Source: Manduca sexta (lineage: Eukaryota; Arthropoda; Insecta; Lepidoptera; Sphingidae). Taken from it: a DNA stretch of 64,000 bases. Both the position numbers and the translations under genes were made by a program. The stretch lies in NCBI RefSeq assembly GCF_014839805.1, contig NC_051138.1, positions 13,142,983-13,206,982 on the forward strand, in the 5' to 3' direction. A model generated the notes under the pieces. That model made no database searches. It saw nothing but the letters and a program-made list of their open reading frames with translations, and was not told the origin of the DNA. Of the stretch, positions 47,116 to 57,700 are shown one piece after another (the first letter of the stretch is position 1; every line of letters starts with the position of its first letter).

Positions 47116-47439
47116 TAAACTAGTTGTCCCAAGTCATAGGCTCTGTAAAGCCAATAAATCATTCTTAGTAAATAGCATTAATTATTATAATAAGTTCCCC
47201 TTCGAAAATACCCAATTTGAACGAACCAAAATTTAAGCGTTACAACGAGCTGAATTGATGTTTGAAGGGTACATACTGTACTGTAACTGATCACCTTAAT
47301 GATAAGACGGTTTGGAAATATTTGTCCTGTACACCACCACATTAGCAGACATTAGTAATTAACTGCCTTAAATGTCCCATATACTTCTTATTTATAATAA
47401 TGACATTATAATTTTTCGTATTTGATATAATCTTATGTA

Positions 47440-48270
47440 ATATTATGTAATGTATTTTTTGGAAGACGACCGACCGATCATTATGTTGTGTTTGCCTCTA
47501 TAATATTATCATTATTATTTTTGTTTTTCTCTTGATTGAAAATTTGTTATTGCGAATGCACACTGTACGCCGCTATTTAATTATGCATTAATTGTCCTTA
47601 TTATTTTTTTTTCTTTCTCCCTTTCTTCTTCGGGTAATCATTACTTTTGAACGGCTGGTAGGTTAGCTAGGCGAGGGCTCATGTCCTCGCCGGTGAGGAT
47701 CGCGACGCGTTAACCATTTATTTCCGCATTTTTTTTTTATTTTCGCGGAGAAAGTGTCTTATGACTACCGCCCAGCCTTCGTAGCCTTCGTAGGGGGGGT
47801 GGCTCAGAAGCCCCCGCGCACCGAAGGACGCCCTCGGCGTCTACGGCAGCATGAGGCCAACTGCACACTGCCGTCCATCCCGGGGGTCAACCGAAAATTG
47901 TGCAAAGACGCACAAAGATGCACTACGGCGGACAGCCCCCTCCTGCCCGCCGACCAGCCCCCATCGTGGGTCCTATTAGTCGCCTCTTACGACAGACCGG
48001 GGATACCGTGGTGGAATTCTCCAAACGCCCCCACTCCACAGGGCGGATTTATTTTTATTTGTACCTTGTATTCCTTAGAATTTTTATCCTTAATTTATAA
48101 TGTCCATAGTTATACATATAAGTCATTTTAATTGCTATTTGGAAATAATAATAATTATTCTTATACACGGTTTTGACGTATCATAAGTGCAACTTTGTTC
48201 GCCTCCGTGATAAATAAAGTATTTTATTTTATTTTTATTTATTTTATATGTATGTTTTTGAAACTAGTTA
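47440..48270 (+). repeat. LINE 3'-end fragment, copy 3, upstream of gene B
   Basis: GACGACCGACCGATCATTAT (also at 57,648), CTTCTTCGGGTAATCATTA and GGTTAGCTAGGCGAGGGCTC, interrupted by the R1 piece at 47,730-48,044 and resuming to TTCGCCTCCGTGATAAATAA. Its end lies within about 60 bp of gene B's usual ATG. Confidence 0.7.
47730..48044 (-). mobile_element. R1-clade LINE 3'-end fragment
   Basis: T-run at the left, then a GC-rich 3' UTR sharing CGCGGAGAAAGTG, GACGCCCTCGGCGTCTACGG and TGGAATTCTCCAAACGCCCC with the intron-3 element of gene A. Only about 300 bp remain; no coding. Confidence 0.8.
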
Positions 48271-48308
48271 ACATTTTTCGAGGTTTAATAATAACCTACC
48301 TACCTATT

Positions 48309-48703
48309 ATGATGTCTAAAAAATATTTCAGCATGTGGGGCTCCGAAGGCTTCGAATCAGTTGAATGTTACGCGAAAGCGAATTCGAACACAAGGAAAGA
48401 CGCCGAAAGTTGCTTGCAAGAGTACTCGCCAAGGTTCAAATGGAATAAAAAATCACGAGTTCTAGACATCGGCTGCGGGGACGGTAGTGTCACGAAAATC
48501 ATCGCCAAGCACATTCCTGACGATGTAGAACTGGTCGCGTCAGACGTCCACGACAAGGCTCTGAAATTCGCAAACCACAAATACGGTGATGGGCGCATAC
48601 AATTCATGCGTTTTGACGTGATTGGCCATTTGCCGCAAGACATGATAGGGAAATTTGACCACGTCTTTGCGATGTACGTCTTCCATTGGATCAAGGATCA
48701 TGA
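48309..48703 (+). CDS. JHAMT-like: JHAMT-like gene B, exon 1
   Basis: 395 nt, donor GA|GTAAGT. Five amino-acid differences from A, none in the VLDIGCGDGSVT motif. The frame is open upstream to the ATG at 48,252, unlike in gene A. Confidence 0.9.
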
Positions 48704-51700
48704 GTAAGTACATTTTATTATAATACTACAGATATTATGAGTTTTACATTGCTTTTTATTATACGACCACGACAAATTAACTATACCCGACTCCTGAGGG
48801 TAGAAGGTAAAGATTAGAAGTAGAGTGCTGCAATCCAGATAGCCTGTTGACTGACGAGAGACATATATCCCTTGCTAGTCGACATAATTATGCCGGTCTG
48901 TTTGTAATTATATATGTCGGAGTGAAAACTCTTTACTTGGTAATTTTTTTGCATGACCGGTAAAGTATCACCGGTCTATATTTATTTTCCAGACAGTTAT
49001 TAAATTATTGAAACACTTCTTTACTTCACTAACAATTTACTGCATAGTAACACTAGCGGAATACACAATGTGCTCGGTTCGAGCGTCCAAATAAGACTGG
49101 TACAAAAACTTCTACAAGATTGAACTCTCGTCGTTCGGCCGGTCCTTATATTGACAGCAGTCGACCTCCCTCCTCTTCTAATACTTCCTCGATGTAATGA
49201 TAGATGGCGCCACTATCGCTCCGGAAATTCACCAGTGCTGCGGCGACACGGCCATTCTGAAATGCGATGCGTGCTCTGCATCGCTGGCTCATTCTCTCTC
49301 TGTAACAGAAACTCATTGCCAAGGTGTTTACTCCCACAGTACACCTCAGTCAATGTATTTGTAAGCAACATAGCATACAGGCAAACTTAAAGCTTACTCT
49401 TAATGATGACATATGGTAAGTTGTAGAAGACACAGCTCACTCCACGTGAGTACTGGTGAAATAAAATGTGATGAACTGTAATATTTGCGCCAGCATGGTT
49501 ATACTGACGGGCGGTGCAGCATGCTCTGCACCGACCTCGTTGATTCTCGTAAGTAGATCTTGATTCTGCAAGAATAGAAAGAACTTCCTCTTATTAGTAC
49601 AACTGTGAGCAACCCATGTTGCTTATTTTGAAAACATTATTGATGTAAGGCCAGTACACAAAGACATCTTTAATGCACCATTTTATTAATTTAGAATCTG
49701 GTGAGCACATGTCTAATCACAGTTCCACAAGGCGTCCCAACGGTATCTCAGGGTTCACTTGTGGATACATCAAGGACCCGTGGTTAGCTCAAGGGTAACA
49801 CATGATTTAGCTCAGAGGTACCACTCTCCAGATATTTTATTCTCGCAGATTATTGTAAAGTTCAGTACACAAAGACATCCCTAATGCACTGTTTTGTCAA
49901 TTTAGAATCTGTGGTGTGCACATGTCTAATCACGTTTCCACAAGGCGTCCCAACGGTATCTCAGGGTTCACATGTGGATACATCAAGGACCCGTGGTTAG
50001 CACAAGGGTAACACATGATTTAGCTCAGAGGTACCACTCTCCAGACATTTTATTCTCGTAGATTATTATAAAAGTGTAGTTGTAAGCATTATGAAAATAA
50101 TAAATGAATAATTCAATATTAACTCAAAGCAACTTGCGTTGTTTTGTCACAGTTGTTACATCAGAAGAACTGCTAAGAAAATCAATTTTGCAAGGTTAGT
50201 AGGTTCTCGGAGGTTCTCGCAGAGTTCTCGGAGGTTCTTCCCAATTTGGTGCTTGTACCCGCGCAGCCTGGAGCGCGTAGTTTTGCATCCGCACCCCCTG
50301 AGGCGCATACCCGCACCGCATGAGGCGCGTACCCGCACCGCATGAGGCGCGTACCCGCACCGCATGAGGCGCGTCTGCGCGCACGCCCTGAGTCGCGAAC
50401 ATATTTCTGCACAAAAAAAAACAAAAACCAAAACAGCATCATCGTTTGGCCTATTCCGACCTCAATCTCATTCATGTCGGATTTTTCAAACCCTCCCCCT
50501 TTTTTTTTTGTATGCTGAGACGAGCTTGCCGTTCGTCTGATGGTAAGCGATACGACCGCCCATAAACAGTAAAAACACCATCCAGCACCTTGAATTACAA
50601 AGTATTCTTTGTCAACAGCAATTTTATTGCATCACAAACAAATCTACCTACAAAGTAGATCGGATATCACTTCCAATAACACATGGTAAAACTAATTCTC
50701 CTAAGATTACGGGAAAATAACTTACCCTCAAATAAGTGTTTAATTAATTAATGAATTCCTCATAGCCGAATTTTGCCACAGTGGCCAATAATCTGGTGAG
50801 ACGGCAATCAGACATGACCGGAGATTGATCAAGCCCAGGACCAAAGGCTTTACTTGCTTTCCGGAGCACGGGGTTGTTACACTACTAACTACCCGACTCC
50901 GAGTTGCGACTAAAGTAATTTTCAAAATGGAAAAACCCAGTTACAATTATTTTTGGCTCGACCCGGGATTCGAATCCAGGACTTCAGCGCAGTAGTCGTA
51001 CTCGTATTGTGTACGCATTACAATTATGCTACGAAGGTAGTCAAATAAAATAAGGGTTATAGGTCATACGATACCACACTTTCCAGGCGTCGATAAATAT
51101 ACCCTGCGATAGGCCAGTTAGCATCAACCGCCATTCGTCAGTCACGTAGTTACTTTAACCAAGACGCCTCCGTAGAATTTTCACACCATGCGCGGCACCC
51201 ATACAGGAACGCTGTAGCAATTGGATCGCGGTACCCGCAGATACTTTATCATTCAAAGTTGTTTACACATAGCATGGTATGCTACATAGCGTAGGTATGT
51301 AGTGAATACAATCCAATTTTATGGGCATTGATTACTTATCCCAATTCTGATGTCGGAGTGAAAACTCTTTACTTGGTAATTTTTTTGCATGACCGGTAAA
51401 GTATCACCGGTCTATATTTATTTTCCAGACAGTTATTAAATTATTGAAACACTTCTTTACTTCACTAACAATTTACTGCATAGTAACACTAGCGGAATAC
51501 ACAGTGTGCTTGGTTCGAGCGTCCAAATAAGACTCGTACAAAAACTTCTACAAGATTGAACTCTCGTCGTTCGGCCGGTCCTTATATTGACAGCAGTCGA
51601 CCTCCCTCCTCTTCTAATACTTCCTCGATGTAATGATAGATGGCGCCACTATCGCTCCGGAAATTCACCAGTGCTGCGGCGACATATATATAACTAGCTT

Positions 51701-54700
51701 TTGCCCGCAGCTCCGCTCGCGTTATAAAGTTTTTCAGGCTAAAGTTTTCCGTTATAAAAGTAGTAGTTTCCCGGGAGCCTATGTTCTTCCCAGGGTCTCA
51801 AATTGTCTCCATACCAAATTTCATCTTAATACGTTGGGTAGTTTTTGAGTTTAACACGTTCAGGCAGACAGATGCAGCGGGGGGCTTTGTTTTATAATAT
51901 ATTTTTTAGAACTTTTTAAGAGGAACAATCCCGTCATACATCATTGTTGCATAACTTTAACCGTTTACGCAGCGCACGCGATGGAAGCTCTCAAAACTAA
52001 TAAATTGTTCCCGTTTTTGCAACATGTTTCAATACTGCTCCGTTCCTATTTGTCATAGTGTGATGATATATAACTTAGAGCACTCCACAAACACAGGGCT
52101 ATTCAACACAAAAAGATTTTTTCAGTTCGAATCGGTAGTTCCTGAGATTAGCCATTACTGCTCCGCTCCCATTGGGTATAGCGTGATGATATATAGCCTA
52201 TAGAACTCTACAAACAAAGGGCTATCCAACACAAAAATATTTTTTGGTTCAAACCGGTAGTTCCTGAGATTAGCCATTACTGCTCCGCTTCTATTGGTAA
52301 TAGCGTGATGATATATAGCCTTTAGCACTCCACGGACAAAGGGCTATCCAACGCAAAAAGAATTTTTCAGTTTGGACCGGTAGTTCCTGAGATTAGCCAT
52401 TACTGCTCCGCTCCTATTGGGTATAGCGTGATGATATATAGCCTATAGCACTCCACGGACAAAGGGCTATCCAACGCAAAAAGATTTTTTTAGTTTGGAC
52501 CGGTAGTTCCTGAGATTAGCCATTACTGCTCCGCTCCTATTGGGTATAGCGTGATGATATATAGCCTATAGCACTCCACGAACAAAGGGCTATCCAACGC
52601 AAAAAGAATTTTTCGGTTTGGACCGGTAGTTCCTGAGTTTAGCGCGTTCAAACAAACAAACAAACTCTTCAGCTTTATATAATAGTATTTAAGTATTTAT
52701 AGATAATAATATCAGCCCTGTATTATATACTTGCCCACTGCTGAGCACGGGCCCTCCTCTACTACTGAGAGGGATTAGGCCTCAGTCCACCACGCTGGCC
52801 TAGTGCGGATTGGTAGACTTCACACACCCTCGAAATTCCTATAGAGAACTTCTCAGATGTGCAGGTTTCCTCACGATGTTTTCCTTCACCGTTAAAGCGA
52901 ACGATAAATTCACAAAGAATAAACACATGATTTTAGAAACGTCACAGGTGTGTGCCCTTGGGTTTGAAACTGCGGACATTCGTCTCGGCAGTCCGTTCCA
53001 CAACCAACTAGGCTATCGCCGCTTTTATATGCTTAGTTAATAATTCTTATCTTGGACTATATACAGCATAACATACTTGTGTGTCAAAACTTATTAATGG
53101 GTGATAGGATATTTTAAGGAAACTTTCCGTATAGCAACCACTTTACATAGAAGATGTAAAAACCGCTACAGAGACCCACGTAAAACCTCATTTAGATGGC
53201 GCAAGTGTCAAGTAGAGCACGTGTGATTCTTGATACGGCTTAAAAAGTTGACCCGTTTAAAAAAGTGCATTGGCAATTCATTTTCTACCCGCGTTAACAG
53301 GCTATACTCCTGGCCTCAACGATAAGTGAACGTATGACAGTCTAAGCAGATATACAAAAAATATTGTAAGATATCAAATTTCAAGAAATAATGTCATTGT
53401 ATACAGACGTTCTCGGCGGGAAAGTTGCTCGAGGGATTCTTGTATGATAATATAATCGTATGTAAGTTTTTGGTCCTCGCCTGCGTCAGGAAACCATGAT
53501 GCACTAATATCTTTATGATTAGGTATTGCTAGCAATAAATGTCCTGTCTGAACGAGGTTTAATTTGTCGCATTTCTGTATCAGTCTGTGTATTTATATCC
53601 AGTTTGGAAGAGCCTGGCATACTTATGTTGGTTGACAAGAGATAATCATCTGTCGTCAATCGATATTTTATCTGGACACCACACTGTTTACTAACCATCA
53701 GGGAAACGGTGATTGCCTATGCCAATAAAAAAAAACAGATCAGCTGGAATTCAAAAGTATCCAATAATACTGTTTATTACATTTTCAGAACAGCATTCAC
53801 TAATATCTACAACATCTTACCAAAAAATGGGGAATTCTTCGCAATATTTGTAGGACGTTGTGACATTTACAGCATATTTCAAATACTTGCAAAAAAGAAG
53901 AAGTGGTCAGAATACATGAAGAATATCGATCAATTTGTTTCGCTTTACCATGATTATGAGGTATTCAAATATTAAACACATTATATTTGTTTAAATAAAG
54001 GCATAATAAGACGAGCAAGCCGCTCACCTGGCGGTAAGTGTGACGATTAGGTTTCTGCATTGCAGTGTATTTGTTCTTGGTTGATCAAACACCTACTTTT
54101 AATATTTTTTAACAAATTGTAACTTAGTTTTTAATACACGCAGTTATGTCAAGCTGTACCGTCAGTATCTGATAAGATTTGATCCAAACTTGAAAGAATT
54201 CGGGTAATATTAGAATGTGCACATACTGACAAATGTGTGTTTGGTTCGACAGAATACGATCGCTTACCTGCTTTAGGTGGGATATTTAATTAAGGCCACT
54301 TTTCTCTGGTTATACGCAGTAGTAATTGCGTCCAGATATATTAAACTAACTTTTGCCTGCAGGTTCGCTCGCATGACAAAGGTTTGCCGGGATAATTTTT
54401 ATTTTCAAGGGGAAGGTGCAAATAACTAACACTACCGCTCCACCTGATGGTGACTAAGTATTTTTGTTAAGTTCTCACACTCTGGTCTTACGACACATCA
54501 TTGAGCCCCTCGAAACTATGTTAGAAATAGTATGACAGCTGGGCTTACCCTTACTCTACTTAAAATACGTCCTATATTAGCATACTAACCAAATTCCTGT
54601 GTTGGCCATATTTGGGTCGACCCCGGTTATCCCTTTCGTGTGCCTAATTCACATCCATGTAAGAAGGAAACCCTAAAACTCCATTAGAAACCAAAAAAGT

Positions 54701-57700
54701 ATAATATTGTACAGAAAAACTTACCTTATATACCTACGTCAATAAAATTTCCTAAATAAAGTTTATGTTTTGTCAAGGATCCTGATACCACTATAGAAAA
54801 AATGCTAAGGAAAATCGGATTCGGGAGTGTCGACGTCAAATGTAAACAAAGATACAGCACCCACGAAAGTATTGCTGTTTTTAAAGGTGCGTACATTTTT
54901 TTTTTATTTTTTATTAATTATGCTCTCCAAATTAAGCTCACTTTCTTTCATAACTATAGTCTAGACGGATTGTCAAATATATTTTTGTTGGACATACGCT
55001 GCCGTTGTTTGAAGTTGTAGCTACCTACTATAAAAAAAAATAATATACAATTTTAAAGAATGTAGCGAAGAGCGGTGCTGAAAGTGTCGATTGTGACAAA
55101 TCTTTACATCAAGCGGATAAAATAAGTACTATGTTTGGAAGTTCTGGTTCATCTTAAGTAAAATTTAGTATGCAATATGAATTTAAATACCGATTTTGTA
55201 CATTATTAATAGTATTTCGTAAATACTCATAGTCTTTCCGGGATTGATCCTTAGCCATTAGTTTTGCGCTTTACAGCAATATGTTTTAAAAGGGCCATTA
55301 ATACCAACATCCAGGGGTTGCAGACGGTGGTTGCAATGTGTTGGGAACGATAATAGTACAACAGTTCTTTTTTGGCTTTTTCAATCACATCAATATGAAT
55401 GTGGAATGAATGATTGTTAAGGAGTAATAGCACTGGCTCTGCAGGACTAGGCTTAAGTGTATTTTATAGAATTATCTATAAACACTAAGAACTTTAAGCT
55501 TGTCATCCAACCGGAGCGGTTACCAGCCCCAATACACTCAGGGGGACCATCACGGATAAACAAGTCTTTATATTTCAAACGTGGTAATACAAACATTAGG
55601 GGAATCGTGTTTCCCAAGGCACTAACCCCGAGCTCAATAGTGACTAAAGTTTCATGCTCTGCGGAAACTTGCTCCCACTGGCTTTGTTCCTTTTTCAGCC
55701 ATAATTGTCTTACTTTTACCAGTCTTATCCAAATTCCAGATGCGTGAAGGAGTAAGATTATATTTTGTAACCAAGTTGCCAAGTTTCTAGAAGAATTGAT
55801 TTACGTTATGTCGATTGAATGAGGTCGCACGTCCTGCACTAGTAGCTTCTGGTGTTCTTATAGAAAATGTAGCGTGTCTCTTCAAAAAGTTTGTCAACCA
55901 ATCCTTGCCAGCCTCTCCATTTTTATGCCAATATGGTGGGATGTTTTCGATGGTAAATTTTACGGCACACTGGTATGCAAGTTGTCGTATTTCTTCCGGT
56001 AGAAGGCTGAAGTAAATAGAAGCGCTTTTTAAGACATACGACAACAGGAGTCCTTCTTGTTCCTCATTAAATACTAGTCTTGGTTTGTATCCAACCGCAG
56101 GTGTGAGTCCACTTTATATTTTTTAAACATAGCGTTGTAACGTTGTTTCACAAATTTGTAAATCACGGGCAAAATTTTTTAATTTACGTCCATTTTTAAT
56201 GCCCGCATCAGCAGCCTCCACAGCCCTTTGTAAAAGATCCCGACATGTAGTTCCCCTTTGAGTTTTCCGCTTGTATTTCCTCATTTTGTCAATGATAATA
56301 AAAACATTTAAAATAGCAAGTCAAAAAGTATTTTATTTTGTTTATAAGTGCTTATTTAAACACAAAACAATTTTACAACAATAAAGGTTGCTTGCGAGTT
56401 GGTTGTGCCATAGCACAAGCAGCCACATATGAAAAGTACAATTTACCCCGTTTATACGACTACGATATTTTATCTTACACTAGCTTTTGCTCGCGGCTCC
56501 GCCCGCGTCATAAAGTTTTTCAGGCTAAAGTTTTCCGTTATAAAAATAGTAGTTTCCCGGGAGCCTATGTTCTTCCCAGGGTCTCAAACTGTCTCCATAC
56601 CAAATTTCATCTTAATACGTTAGGTAGTTTTTGTGTTTAACACGTTAAGGCAGACAGATGCAGCGGGGGACTTTGTTATATTATTTAGAACTTTTTAAGT
56701 GAAACAATCCCGTCATACATCATTGTTGCATAACTTTAACCGTTTACGCAGCGCAGGCAACGGAAGCTCTCAAAACTCATAATTTTCCCCGTTTTTGCAA
56801 CATGTTTCATTACTGCTCCGCTCCTATTAGTTATAGCATGATGATATATAGCCTATAGCACTCCAGGAACAAAGGGCTATTCAACGCGAAAAGATTTTTT
56901 CAGTTCAAACCGGTAGTTCCTGAGATTAGCCATTACTGCTCCGCTCCTATTGGTCATAGCGTGATGATATATAGCTTATAGCGGTCCACAAATAAAGGGC
57001 TATCCAACACAAAACGAATTTTTCAGTTGAAACCGGTAGTTCCTGAGATTAGCCATTACTGCTCCGCTCCTATTGGTCATAGCGTGATGATATATAACTT
57101 TGAGCACTCCACAAACAAAGGACTATTCAACACAAAAATATTTTTCAGTTCGAATCGGTAGTTCCTGAGATTAGCCATTACTGCTCCGCTCCTATTGAAT
57201 ATAGCGTGATGATATATAGCCTATAGCTCTCCACGAACAAAGTGCTATCCAACGCAAAAATAATTTTTCAGTTTGGACCGGTAGTTCCTGAGATTAGCCA
57301 TTACTGCCCCGCTCCTATTGGGTATAGCGTGATGATATATAGCCTATAGCACTCCACGAATAAAGGGCTATCCAACGCAAAAAGAATTTTTCAGTTTGGA
57401 CCGGTAGTTCCTGAGATTAGCCATTACTGCCCCGCTCCTTTTGGGTATAGCGTGATGATATATAGCCTATAGCACTCCACGAACAAAGGGCTATCCAACG
57501 CAAAAAGAATTTTTCAGTTTGGACCGGTAGTTCCTGAGATTAGCGCGTTCAAACAAACAAACAAACAAACAAACAAACAAACAAACAAACAAACTCTTCA
57601 GCTTTATATAATAGTATAGATTTAATAATTTTTGTAATTTTTGAAAGACGACCACCCGATCATGTTGTGTTTGCCTGTTCAATATCACTATTTTTTTTTC

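Larger units (their letters stand above)
48915..51684 (+). mobile_element. LTR-flanked non-coding element
   Basis: Two direct repeats of 334 bp (48,915-49,248 and 51,351-51,684), each TGTCGGAG...GGCGACA. They differ at about three bases, so the insertion is young. TATA flanks both sides (4-bp duplication). The 2.1-kb interior has no gag or pol; it holds a 211-bp tandem duplication, a 22-bp minisatellite and a SINE. No purine tract precedes the right repeat and no clear primer site follows the left one. It is best read as a non-autonomous LTR element, or another terminal-direct-repeat element. Confidence 0.75.
48704..53788 (+). other. Gene B intron 1 (5.1 kb)
   Basis: Contains an LTR-like element, a Helitron and a SINE in series. 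About 1.3 kb is collinear with gene A intron 1. Confidence 0.8.
56479..57619 (-). mobile_element. Lep1-like Helitron with internal minisatellite, copy 2
   Basis: Starts ACTAGCTTTTGCTCGCGG and ends CAGCTTTATATAATAGTATA on the plus strand; six 120-bp units inside and an expanded (CAAA)n near its 5' end. Gene A has the empty site TCTTACATTTAAAAAATATT at about 34,165. Confidence 0.8.

Noticed and set aside
50156..50475. Arg/Ala-rich frames on both strands
   Set aside because: By-products of the 22-bp GC-rich minisatellite inside the LTR-like element.
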